Source: JAGTVG01 sp965365275
GTDB lineage: Bacteria > Bacteroidota > Bacteroidia > Cytophagales > Cyclobacteriaceae
Direction of reading: 5' to 3'
Assembly: GCA_965365275.1 (NCBI GenBank)
Contig: CBDUBA010000002.1
Span: 1-64,000, forward strand
DNA: 64,000 nucleotides
Shown here piece by piece: positions 1-9,400 of the stretch (within the stretch, counting starts at the first letter, position 1; each line of letters starts with the position of its first letter). The notes under the pieces were generated by a model. The model did no database searches and was not told where the DNA came from. It worked only from the letters and a program-made list of their open reading frames with translations. Both the position numbers and the translations under genes were made by a program.

Positions 1-47
1 ACTTTAATAGATTATATAGGAAACTTTCAATCTTTGACAGTCCTGAT

Positions 48-848
48 CTAAACTGACAATTTTATTTCATAACCGCTATATTTTCGGAGGTTGATTACAC
101 GATTATCTGACATGATCAAATATTGTCCGCGTATTCCATTCAGGTTTCCCTGAAAAGAAGGTTCCTTGTCAAGATTAATACTCTTTATTTTGTCAGGATA
201 GATTGATACGGGATATTCAAAGGTATATATTTCATTATCATCCGGAAGGAAATATTCCTTAATCTCTGGCGAAAGCAATCCTGAGATTCTCATTTTATCT
301 TCAACAAGGTCAACAGAATGATCCATTTCATTTTTTAACATTTTCTGCCAGTTCGTTTTATCGCTGAGGTGGTTTTTCAGATGGGTTTCAATTAACCCGG
401 CTATCTGCCTGTATGGGGTAAGTGCAAACTTTATGGTTTTCCAGGCTCCCTGATCAATCCACCGGGTGGGTATCTGATCCGTCCGGGTTACTCCAACCTT
501 TATCCCGCTGGTCAGTGCAAGATATACGATATGTGGCTGGTTATGATTTTTCTCCTCCCATTCCGGATCCCTGCCTTTGCTTTCATGTGCCATACATAGT
601 TCAGGCCTGATAATACATTCCGAATTCAATGGTGATTTCATAAAGCAGGGATAACAAAATCCTTGTCCAAATGCTTTTTTAATCTTCCTTCCGCACGCAA
701 CACAATTAATGATGCCTGTAAATTGAACGTGAATTCTTTGGTTTATAAGAGAATTCATTAAAACTTCTTCTTCTCCGAGTTTAAGAAAATATTTTACCGG
801 GGAGCTATGCTCCGTACGCATTTTGGACAAATTATCCTGCCATTCCAT
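48..848 (-). CDS. DUF2797 family zinc-ribbon protein
   Basis: A 266-aa protein that I place in the DUF2797 family, whose function is unknown. Two CxxC pairs (C49/C52 and C65/C68) followed by C78 and C85 look like a zinc-binding module. After them comes the family-typical stretch with a Y-L-A core, then IKVGVTR and RWIDQGA (about residues 108-135). That stretch recalls the substrate-binding core of GIY-YIG nucleases, but I do not see the catalytic set, so nuclease activity is only a guess. No signal peptide, so it is probably cytoplasmic. The ATG at 848 is the first one after the intergenic region. The family assignment is fairly sure; the role is unknown. Confidence 0.8.
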   Translation of the reverse strand: MEWQDNLSKMRTEHSSPVKYFLKLGEEEVLMNSLINQRIHVQFTGIINCVACGRKIKKAFGQGFCYPCFMKSPLNSECIIRPELCMAHESKGRDPEWEEKNHNQPHIVYLALTSGIKVGVTRTDQIPTRWIDQGAWKTIKFALTPYRQIAGLIETHLKNHLSDKTNWQKMLKNEMDHSVDLVEDKMRISGLLSPEIKEYFLPDDNEIYTFEYPVSIYPDKIKSINLDKEPSFQGNLNGIRGQYLIMSDNRVINLRKYSGYEIKLSV

Positions 849-1059
849 ATTAGTTGTAGGTATAATTGTTTTTAGTAAATCCTAAATTACCAATATTCTT
901 TAAATTTATTTGAAACCTAATATTATTCAATCTAATTTATCGGGGAAAACAAGCTTCTTAAAATTGAATTAACATAATGTTTGATAATATAATAATATGT
1001 TAATATCAAAATGAAGTCAAGAGGAATTTTACTACGTATCATTACATAAACAAACAGCC

Positions 1060-1290
1060 ATGTATAAAGCAAAACCATTTTTTCACTCTGGCCAAGCTAT
1101 GGTTCAGCTATCAAAATTACCAAATAATCAATGTGATTTTCTTTCCAGGAATATTCCTTCGGACAGCATGATCACAGTTACTGTTGAAGGAGAAGAGAAA
1201 GAATTATGCGTTAATTATGAGGATTATGAGTATTGTTATCAACTTTTTCATTCAGAAAATTATGAATCCTATTTTGATAGCCAAATTTAG
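1060..1290 (+). CDS. small hypothetical protein
   Basis: A 76-aa ORF with an ATG start, not recognised. It is acidic towards the C-terminus, with many Tyr, Glu and Asp residues (residues about 50-76), and has no signal peptide or membrane segment. It lies alone between the divergent DUF2797 gene and elbB, 81 nt before the latter. Base composition matches the neighbours. It could be a real small cytoplasmic protein or a chance ORF; the normal-looking amino-acid content favours a real gene. Confidence 0.5.
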   Translation: MYKAKPFFHSGQAMVQLSKLPNNQCDFLSRNIPSDSMITVTVEGEEKELCVNYEDYEYCYQLFHSENYESYFDSQI

Positions 1291-1371
1291 GTGATATCAA
1301 TCCCTTTCTTTCTTGCATTTCAATCCATAAACTCCCAATTTTAATTCTGGTTTCACTTAATGAATTATATT

Positions 1372-2052
1372 ATGAAAATAGGAGTTTTACTTTCCGGAAA
1401 TGGTGTATTTGATGGATCAGAGATCCATGAATCGGTTTTCACCCTTTTAGCTATAGATGAGAATAATGCTGAGGCTGTTTGTATTGCCCCGAATATAGAT
1501 CAGCATCATGTATTAAATCATATCACCGGTGATGAAATGGATGAATCCAGGAATGTTCTGGTTGAGTCAGCAAGAATAGCCCGTGGTAATATTCAGGATC
1601 TGAAAGAAATCACTTCAGATGACATTGATGCCTTAGTGCTTCCTGGCGGCTTTGGAGCTGCTAAAAACTTAACAAAATGGGCTTTTCAGGGGCCTGATGG
1701 GGATATTCATGCCGATGTTAAACGAATAATTAATGAAATGGTCCACCATGGGAAACCAGTATGTGGATTATGCATGGGTCCAACGGTTATTGCCAAGGCC
1801 CTGGAAGGATCCGGTGTCAAGGCTGAATTGACTGTGGGAACCACTGAAGCTCCTTCACCCTATGAAATAGACGCCATCAGTGCGGGAATGGAAAAAACAG
1901 GCGCACATGCCGTAATGAAAGAGGTAACGGATATTATGGTTGATGAAAAGAATAAGATTGTTACCGCACCATGCTATATGATGGAGGCAAGTATATCGCA
2001 GATCAGAGATAATATTAAAATGGCTGTTGATAAAACTATTGAACTGGTTTAA
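1372..2052 (+). CDS. elbB: ElbB-like DJ-1/PfpI superfamily glyoxalase
   Basis: A 226-aa protein of the ElbB branch of the DJ-1/PfpI superfamily. The N-terminal MKIGVLLSGNGVFDG-type strand-loop, the LVLPGGFGAAKNL segment (about residues 88-100) and the nucleophile-elbow segment PVCGLCMGP with C134 are characteristic. E. coli ElbB has weak glyoxalase activity and was linked to isoprenoid synthesis; the true substrate is unsettled. The ATG at 1372 is chosen over an in-frame ATG 12 nt upstream because the family begins MKIGV. Cytoplasmic. It is probably transcribed with the pseudouridine synthase 61 nt downstream. Confidence 0.85.
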   Translation: MKIGVLLSGNGVFDGSEIHESVFTLLAIDENNAEAVCIAPNIDQHHVLNHITGDEMDESRNVLVESARIARGNIQDLKEITSDDIDALVLPGGFGAAKNLTKWAFQGPDGDIHADVKRIINEMVHHGKPVCGLCMGPTVIAKALEGSGVKAELTVGTTEAPSPYEIDAISAGMEKTGAHAVMKEVTDIMVDEKNKIVTAPCYMMEASISQIRDNIKMAVDKTIELV

Positions 2053-2113
2053 TACCTTTACCGGGAAAATACAATAAAGTTACTTTATAATTTACTGATC
2101 AAATCCTGATTCT

Positions 2114-2800
2114 TTGAAGTCGCCGGTCTCCATTATATTTGAGGATAATCATCTTCTTGTGGTAAACAAGCCGGCCGGGATCCTGGTCCAAAGTGACCGG
2201 ACCGGGGATGAAAGCCTTCTTGAAATAATGAAAGACTACATAAAGGTCAGGTATAATAAACCGGGAAATGTTTACCTTGGTTTGCCACACAGGTTGGACC
2301 GACCAGTCAGCGGGGTAGTTGTTCTGGCCAAAACCTCAAAAGCCCTTGAAAGGATCAATGAGCAGTTCAGAAAAAAGATGGTGGATAAAATATACTGGGC
2401 ACTTACCCATTCATCACCTCCTGATATTAACGGGACTTTAATACACTGGCTTATCAAGGACCATAAAAGAAACCTGGTATCCGTAGCCAAAAAATCAAAT
2501 AAAAATGCAGTGAGAGCTGAGTTGGAATATAAAGTAATTGGCAAGATCTCAGACAGCCATTTAATTGAGGTAAAACTGATCACTGGACGGTTCCACCAGA
2601 TCAGGATTCAGCTTAAATCTGTTGGATGCCCTATTGTCGGAGATGTCAAGTATGGTTTCCCAAAACCCAATAGAGACGGTTCTATATGTTTACATGCCAG
2701 GAGGATCCACATTATGCATCCTGTTAAAAAAGAGGAGCTTGTTTTTGAAGCCGATCTTCCCGAACAGAACTGGACTAATTTCCAGTCTTTCACAGGCTGA
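2114..2800 (+). CDS. RluA-family 23S rRNA/tRNA pseudouridine synthase
   Basis: A 228-aa RluA-type pseudouridine synthase, which isomerises uridine to pseudouridine in structured RNA. The catalytic motif HRLDRPVSG is present with the invariant Asp at residue 62, followed by the family segments VVVLAKTSKAL and TGRFHQIRIQL. There is no N-terminal S4 RNA-binding domain, so it resembles RluA more than RluC or RluD; the target uridine cannot be read from sequence. The start is TTG at 2114, because no ATG lies upstream of the conserved first strand. A strong terminator follows the gene. Confidence 0.88.
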   Translation: MKSPVSIIFEDNHLLVVNKPAGILVQSDRTGDESLLEIMKDYIKVRYNKPGNVYLGLPHRLDRPVSGVVVLAKTSKALERINEQFRKKMVDKIYWALTHSSPPDINGTLIHWLIKDHKRNLVSVAKKSNKNAVRAELEYKVIGKISDSHLIEVKLITGRFHQIRIQLKSVGCPIVGDVKYGFPKPNRDGSICLHARRIHIMHPVKKEELVFEADLPEQNWTNFQSFTG

Positions 2801-2865
2801 TCAGTTTGAGGGAGAATCAGTCAGTGGTAATACCTCAAGCTATATCTTAGGTTTAACATTTATTA

Positions 2866-2916
2866 AGGTCCGAAGAAGCATACTAATATAGTATTGATCT
2901 TCCCGGACCTTTTTTT
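2866..2916 (+). terminator. rho-independent terminator after the rluA-type gene
   Basis: AGGTCCG at the 5' side pairs with CGGACCT at 2904-2910. The stem continues with AAGA/TCTT past a two-base bulge, and an inner TACTA/TAGTA stem forms the top. A run of seven T follows at once. It ends the elbB-rluA transcript. It may also help stop the convergent TonB-receptor transcript, although the T-run in that direction is weaker. Confidence 0.8.
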
Positions 2917-3018
2917 AATGTCTACAAAAATCCGGGATTCGTCTGGATACACAAATGCCCCGAATTTAAATTTTCCAATATAAAATTTAATACCAGAATG
3001 CTCTATTATTCCATATTT

Positions 3019-5256
3019 CTATTTAATAGAATACCTGATCCCGGCATATATATTTCTTCCGAAAATCGGTCCCCAGGCCATTGAGCTATCAAAATATGGT
3101 CCGAAAGGATCATCTGAAGCAAGAATCGGATCTTTTTGTGTATAATTCAGCAGATTCTCAACACCAACATAAACATTGAGCTTTTCAAGCCAAGTCTTGC
3201 TAACCTGAAAATTCATAACAGGAAAACCTGGTGAATACTCCGACAATTGATAAGGTTCCGGATTATTATACGTATCCGGGAGCCGTTTTCTTCCCTGCCA
3301 ATTCATTGTGTAGTCAACCTTCCAGTATTTTCGGGATTCGTAGGCGAGGTTTATAAAAAACCTGTGCCTGCTCAGCAGCGGTTTTAATCTTAAATCACCA
3401 TCATAGGTAGTTTTGACATCGAACCAACGGTAGGCCAACCTTATATCAAGGCGCTTAATGAGCTCGTAATCAACCTGCCCTTGAAAACTATTACTATAGG
3501 ACTCCCCTTCCAGGTTATAAAATACCACCTGTTGCGGATCCCTGTCAAGATCGACCACGATCTGGTTCTCAAAATTGGTTCTGTAAAAATCAAAACTGAA
3601 AAATCCATCCCTGTATCCCAGTTCAAACTCATGGGTGAAATTTATCCCATAATTCCAGGCGATTTCCGGCTTAAGGCCGTACGGATAATTATTTTCTTCT
3701 CCTTCAATAATGAACTGTCTTGCACTGGACAGATAACCACTATTCTCCGATATAATGTTAGCGGTTCGCTGACCCCTGCCAGCTGACAAACGAAGCACAT
3801 CCTGGTCGGAGAGTGCATATCGAACATGTAATCTAGGAGTAACGAAGGTCCCAAAAAGATTGTGATGATCAATCCTCAAGCCTGCCACAGTGGTGAATTT
3901 ATCCAGGTGTGTATAAGTATATTCAAAGAATGCTCCGGGAACGATCTCTTTCCGGTTATAATCCTCATCGTCAATCACTTCCTGATAATCGTCATATTGA
4001 ATACTGGCACCTGTCAGGATCTTATGATTGGTATTGGAGATCATACTTTGGTACAACACATTGCCGTATAAGCTATTCTGAGAAGCATTATATCTTGTTA
4101 GCCCGAAATATGAATCCTGATCATGAAGAGCTCCGGACAGTTGTATTCCAAAACTTTGCCAGGGTTTGCCCGTATTCACTTTTCCAATCTTAGTCCAGCC
4201 TTCAAGCCGGTTGATGCCAAGGTCCATACCCCAGGAATTTGTAGTCCCTCTGTCCGTATCGGGATTGTAATCCAGTTGCCCCCCGGTTTTATGTATCCAG
4301 GTTCCTTTTATTCCTGCTTCAAAATGAAGTCCATTATCTTTTCTCAATTCCCATCGGTTCAGCAATACACCCTGTCTGGACAAAGGCATGTCCATGAATC
4401 CGTCTTCATTTCTGTCATGCCTTATCCTGTTCATACTACCATGAACCAGGACAGCTGACTTAAGGTCCTCGGAAACATCGATCCGGACATTTGCATTGGC
4501 TTCAAACCTGCCACCCTGGTTTACATATCCGTTTAACAACAGGCGGTCCATATATTCCGGCTTCTGCAGATTGACATTGATCTGCCCTGCAATACTTTCA
4601 AATCCATTGATTACCGAACCGGTTCCCTTGATCACGTGTATACTTTCAATCCACGTTCCGGGTATAAAAGTGAGTCCATACACCGAAGATAAACCCCTTA
4701 TGTCCGGCATATTTTCCCTTGTAATTTGGATGTTGGGGCCTGCAAGCCCTAACATCTGAATTTGTCGGGTACCGGTCACAGCATCAGTAAAGGATACATC
4801 TACCGAGGGATTGGTCTCAAAACTTTCGCTCAGGTTACAGCATGCAGCTTTTAACAGTTCCTTACCGGAAACCACTTCTACCTTTCTGGAATCTAAATAG
4901 TCAATTTCCGTACTTTTTTGACGATAGACTATTTCTACATCATCAAGGGTTTCTCCTCCACTAAGAAGTATTTGCAGGTGACCTGACCCCGTTACCTGTA
5001 CTGTGTCAGGATCAAAACCTATAAAACTGGCTATAAGATAATCCTTCCCTTCAATACGGTTCAATTTGAAGTATCCATTCTCGTCTGCCGTAGTCCCCGT
5101 TTGGGTATCAAGCCAATACACATTGGCTCCGAGCAGAGGAAGCTCTTCACCCTCAGCATCCACTCCTTTTATATACCCATCCACATAGTCGTTCTGTTGC
5201 GCAGTTAGTTGTAAGGAAGAAAGGACTAATGCGCATATCAACCAAAAGAAACGCAT
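3019..5256 (-). CDS. TonB-dependent outer-membrane receptor, probably metal related
   Basis: About 745 aa. A signal peptide (MRFFWLICALVLSS region) is followed by a carboxypeptidase-regulatory-like domain of about 90 residues, a TonB plug domain and a C-terminal beta-barrel ending in the usual aromatic strand (GIRYSIK). Such receptors import scarce ligands using TonB energy. The plug region carries a Cys-Cys pair in a KAACCNLSESFE motif, which I associate with receptors sitting next to heavy-metal genes. The longer reading frame to 5364 overlaps the HMA gene; the ATG at 5256 starts with a proper signal peptide 5 nt after the HMA stop, so I chose it. It is the last gene of a three-gene metal operon. 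The ligand (copper is likely) is inferred from the neighbours. Confidence 0.85.
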   Translation of the reverse strand: MRFFWLICALVLSSLQLTAQQNDYVDGYIKGVDAEGEELPLLGANVYWLDTQTGTTADENGYFKLNRIEGKDYLIASFIGFDPDTVQVTGSGHLQILLSGGETLDDVEIVYRQKSTEIDYLDSRKVEVVSGKELLKAACCNLSESFETNPSVDVSFTDAVTGTRQIQMLGLAGPNIQITRENMPDIRGLSSVYGLTFIPGTWIESIHVIKGTGSVINGFESIAGQINVNLQKPEYMDRLLLNGYVNQGGRFEANANVRIDVSEDLKSAVLVHGSMNRIRHDRNEDGFMDMPLSRQGVLLNRWELRKDNGLHFEAGIKGTWIHKTGGQLDYNPDTDRGTTNSWGMDLGINRLEGWTKIGKVNTGKPWQSFGIQLSGALHDQDSYFGLTRYNASQNSLYGNVLYQSMISNTNHKILTGASIQYDDYQEVIDDEDYNRKEIVPGAFFEYTYTHLDKFTTVAGLRIDHHNLFGTFVTPRLHVRYALSDQDVLRLSAGRGQRTANIISENSGYLSSARQFIIEGEENNYPYGLKPEIAWNYGINFTHEFELGYRDGFFSFDFYRTNFENQIVVDLDRDPQQVVFYNLEGESYSNSFQGQVDYELIKRLDIRLAYRWFDVKTTYDGDLRLKPLLSRHRFFINLAYESRKYWKVDYTMNWQGRKRLPDTYNNPEPYQLSEYSPGFPVMNFQVSKTWLEKLNVYVGVENLLNYTQKDPILASDDPFGPYFDSSMAWGPIFGRNIYAGIRYSIK

Positions 5257-5260
5257 TAGC

Positions 5261-5623
5261 TTAATGTTTATGCGCGTCACCATCGTATTGACAACAGGCA
5301 GGCAGCTTATTGTAGGCTTTTTCTTCGGCTTTAACTTTATCCGTGCTATGCCCGAGTTCGGCAATGGCCTTATGGATATCCATTAATTCTACCTTGTCAG
5401 GGTCATAAATAACCGTTAACAATTCGGTTTCTTTATCCCATTCAGCCTTTTTAACACCCTTGATCAGAGCGCCATTTTCAATACGGTCCTTGCACATGCC
5501 ACATACCCCTTCCACTTTAAATTCGGCTGTTTTCACTTCTCCTGTCATAGGATATGCTTCAGCGGGAAGGAAGAGCGTGATCACAAATATTGATATGTAT
5601 ATAGTTTTTAATAAAGATTTCAT
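5261..5623 (-). CDS. periplasmic heavy-metal-associated (HMA) domain protein
   Basis: A 120-aa protein with an N-terminal signal peptide (residues 1-23) and one HMA fold. The metal site is EGVCGMCKDRIE with C41 and C44. It is followed by the typical strand VKKAEWD and the DPDKV/AIAELGH segments. The C-terminus adds a second possible metal site, C110-C111 followed by HKH. It probably binds Cu(I) or a similar ion in the periplasm and passes it to or from the receptor encoded 5 nt downstream. It belongs to the operon that begins with the HYC_CC_PP gene. Confidence 0.88.
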   Translation of the reverse strand: MKSLLKTIYISIFVITLFLPAEAYPMTGEVKTAEFKVEGVCGMCKDRIENGALIKGVKKAEWDKETELLTVIYDPDKVELMDIHKAIAELGHSTDKVKAEEKAYNKLPACCQYDGDAHKH

Positions 5624-5699
5624 CTGTTTAAGTTTTTAATTGTAAATAATTATTTCCTGAACCATCAGCGGTTCGCAATCAATAAATATCAATTAAAAA

Positions 5700-6089
5700 C
5701 TATCCGTAGAAAGTAAAATTGGAGTTCTTTAACCAGATTGGAATTTCTTCCCCAGGGGGTGGGGAATTACAGATCTTCAGCGTAACCTTTTCATGATCTT
5801 CATGATTAATAGACCTGATGGAAGCAATCTCTATGATTTCCAGCAACGGTGCTTTGAAAACAGTATTATCAGACTGAACAAGTTGATCATCCGGACTGAA
5901 TTGAAATATCATGGTTTCATTACCGCAACAGCCCATATCCATAGCAGTATCACCACAGCAGCAATTATCGGCCACTGGAATTATGGAAACCGATTCAATT
6001 TCCCCGAGGCAATAATGGATGTTCATCGTAAATCCTGCTGTAAGCAGAAAATACACAATGGAAAATATTATCGTAGAAATACGCTTCAT
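5700..6089 (-). CDS. HYC_CC_PP family cysteine-rich exported protein
   Basis: A 129-aa protein with an N-terminal hydrophobic signal segment (about residues 4-24) followed by the motif IHYC (C27), the cluster C43-C45, then C54-C55, and a Pro-Pro motif near the C-terminus (PPPGEE). These give the HYC_CC_PP family its name. Family members lie next to TonB receptors and HMA proteins in Bacteroidota, as here, and are thought to bind metal; the mechanism is unknown. The ATG at 6089 is chosen over a TTG at 6107 because the latter overlaps the predicted -7 promoter box. First gene of the metal operon. Confidence 0.8.
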   Translation of the reverse strand: MKRISTIIFSIVYFLLTAGFTMNIHYCLGEIESVSIIPVADNCCCGDTAMDMGCCGNETMIFQFSPDDQLVQSDNTVFKAPLLEIIEIASIRSINHEDHEKVTLKICNSPPPGEEIPIWLKNSNFTFYG

Positions 6090-6104
6090 TGTATTAATAT
6101 TACG

Positions 6105-6112
6105 CAAAGTTA
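6105..6112 (-). promoter_or_regulatory. predicted -7 box of the metal operon
   Basis: Read on the minus strand the box is TAACTTTG, a full match to the Bacteroidota consensus TAnnTTTG. It ends 15 nt before the ATG of the HYC_CC_PP gene, giving a very short leader. The -33 region is T-rich but lacks a clear TTG. Confidence 0.5.
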
Positions 6113-6488
6113 CAAAAAATGTTGTTTAAAAAATGGATATTGGACATAACTACAAGATCAATATAGATATGATTCATACATTGGGATGAGATATCAATGT
6201 CCTAGAGGGAGATAAATAATTAATATATACCCTGTTTTTACCAGAACTTTACTTAGTATAATACATAGGCCATTAAATCACTTGAAAAATAGAGTAAATA
6301 ATTAATTGTATTCCTAATAAGGTAATCCACACCCGTAGGTGGACTATTTAATCTTTGTAAATGAATATTCTTATAGATCTTTTGATTTATTTTTATGCAC
6401 TGGTTATCAACAGGTAATTTAATATCCTGAAATCTATTGTATCTATTTTTTTTTCGAAAAGAAGATTTATGTTGTATAGTTATTATTG
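6113..6488. other. intergenic region between divergent genes
   Basis: AT-rich DNA between the metal operon and the first FG-GAP lipoprotein. The only structure I see is a short inverted repeat, TCCAC at 6326-6330 and GTGGA at 6339-6343. No gene or convincing promoter for the plus-strand gene was found. Confidence 0.4.
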
Positions 6489-9400
6489 ATGAATCCAAAG
6501 TTTCTAAAATATCTTTCTGAAAAATTCAATATTTGGGCGATCATGATTCTGGTCCTGGTTATATCTGCATGTAACTACAGTTTTAATTCCAAACAACAGT
6601 TCAGGTTATTGAAATCAGGTGATACCGGAATCGATTTTAACAATGCTCTGGAAGAAAGTCATATCATGAATATCATTACCTACCCGGATTTTTACAGTGG
6701 GGGTGGTGTATCCATAGGAGATATTGATAATGACGGGCTTCCCGATGTATTTTTTACCGGGAACCAGGTCCGCCCAAAACTGTATAAGAACCTGGGAGAC
6801 CTGAAATTCGATGACATCACTGATATATCAAACCTGGGAAAAATGCCAAAAGGATGGTATACCGGAACTTCTATGGTCGACCTTAATGCTGATGGCTGGC
6901 TGGATATTTATGTCTGTCGTTCGGGAATGGCCGCTCCGGAGGACAGGGCAAACCTTCTGTACATAAACAACCGGGATGGCACATTTCATGAGGCCGCTGC
7001 ATCATACGGTTTGGATAATAAAGGATATGGTGTAAATGCCTACTTCTTCGATTATGACAAAGACGGGGATATTGATGTGTATGTGGCAAACCAGACATCA
7101 GCCAGATTGAACAGTGCCGATGCTGCTAAATTGAGAAATGTCTCTGATCCTTATTCCGGTGACAAGCTTTACGAAAATCTGGGAGATACTTTTGAAGATG
7201 TAACGGGACGTTGTGGATTATACAGCTCACAAATCGGGTTTGCTCATGGGATAGCGATCGGGGATATAAATGATGATGGATGGGATGATATATTTGTCAG
7301 CAACGATTTTTTCGAACATGATTATTTATATATCAATAACGGGGATAAAACCTTCACCGAAAAGATCAAGGAAGCAACGAAACACCTATCTCATTTTTCA
7401 ATGGGCAACGACATAGCGGACTATAATAACGATGGACTCCTCGATATTATAGTTCTGGATATGGTGGCTGAAGACAACAGGAGGTTGTATATGAATACAG
7501 GAGGTAGTGACCAGCAAAGATTTGATAGACGGGTTCAGCACGGTTTGCATCATCAATACATGTTCAACGTATTACATTTCAATAATGGAAACGAGACTTT
7601 CAGTGAAATTGGCATGTTGACTGGTATTTCAAGAACAGACTGGAGTTGGGCCCCGCTTTTTGCAGATTTTGATAATGATGGTTTCAAAGATCTGTATATC
7701 ACCAATGGGATTAGGAAAGATATACGAAATATCGATTGGGGTTACAGCTATCGAAACCTAACTCAATTCTCAAATTTCACTGATTTTGAAGCATCACAAT
7801 GGGATTTTCTATTGAACGCCCTGCCATTTGAGCCTGTTACCAATTATATGTTCCGGAATAATGGAGATCTTAGATTTAGAAAGGTTATGGAAGATTGGGG
7901 AATGGACCAGAAATCCTATTCGAATGGAGCTGCCTGGGGTGACCTTGATCAGGATGGCGACCTCGACCTGGTAGTTAATAATGTGGATGATGAAGCATTT
8001 GTGTATGAAAATCAGAATCAAAAGTCTAATTATCTGCAAATCAAGGTTACTGGAGATGACAGGAATACAAGGGCACTGGGGACTAAAGTCCAGATTTATC
8101 ATGGCGATAAATATCAGTATCAGCAGCATTATTTAGCAAGGGGATATCGCTCCAGTATGGAACCGATTATTCATTTTGGCCTTGGAAAAGATACCATAAT
8201 ACATAAAATTGAAATTAGTTGGCCTAATGGAGAGAGGCTGGAATTAAAAGATATTGAGGCGAACCAGGTTTTATCCCTTCATGCTTCAAATTCAGTTGAT
8301 GAAGGATCAACCAACAAAGAGAAACCGAATTATACATTCAAGGATCTAACTGGGGAGTATGGGCTTTCGATCCATCACCAGGAGAACGAGAGAATTGATT
8401 TCCTAATCAACCCCATGTTGCCTCACGATATTACTGCATTGGGCCCCACCCTTGCCGTGGGCGATATTAATGGAGATGGGCTGGATGATTTTTATATGGG
8501 AGGATCCTACCGTTTTACAGGTCAGTTATTTACGCAGACTGTCGAAGGATCATTTAAAATTGTTCAGCCGGATCTGTTTAATGGGGATAAAAAATATGAA
8601 GATGCGGGGGCTGCCTTTTTTGATATTGATGGAGACAGAGACCTTGATCTCTACATCGTTAGCGGAAGTGATGAAAATGAACAGGAAGGATTCAGTTTAA
8701 TTGACAGGTTGTATATTAATGATGGAGAAGGGTATTTTAAACTAGATAATTCTCTAATTCCAGAAATATCATATAGCGGTTCAGTTGCTAAAGCAGCTGA
8801 TTTTGACAGTGATGGAGATCTCGATCTATTTCTTGGGGGGCGGATGATGCCAGGTAAATATCCGCAATCCCCTGACAGTTATTTACTAATAAATCAAAAT
8901 GGGAAACTTGTTGATGAAACCGAACAGTTAGCTCCTGAATTTAAAGCCCTGGGTATGGTAACCGACGCCACCTGGTCTGATTATGATCTCGATGGAGATC
9001 CTGACCTCATCATTGTAGGCGAATGGATGCCGGTTATGATATTCAGGAATGAGGGTGGCATCCTGAAGAAAATTAAGAATTCTAAAAATGGATTAGAATA
9101 TTCCTCCGGGTGGTGGTGGCGTATTGAATCAATGGACATTGACAATGATGGGGATCCTGATTATGTACTTGGAAATATGGGTCATAACTATAAATTCAAT
9201 CCTACTGTGGCGGAGCCCCTGGAAATATACATCAATGATTTTAATGACAACGGTAAGAATGATTTTGTTATGGGATATCACCAGGGAGGGAAGATCTTTC
9301 CAACCGTCGACAGGAACAGAACCCTCTTATTAAATCGCTATTTAAAGAACAAGATCCCTTCAAACGATCTTTATGCGCTCCTTGAATTGGAAGACATTTA

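Noticed and set aside
5793..6149. ORF of 118 codons opposite the HYC_CC_PP gene
   Set aside because: Antisense to a gene with clear family motifs; composition is not protein-like.
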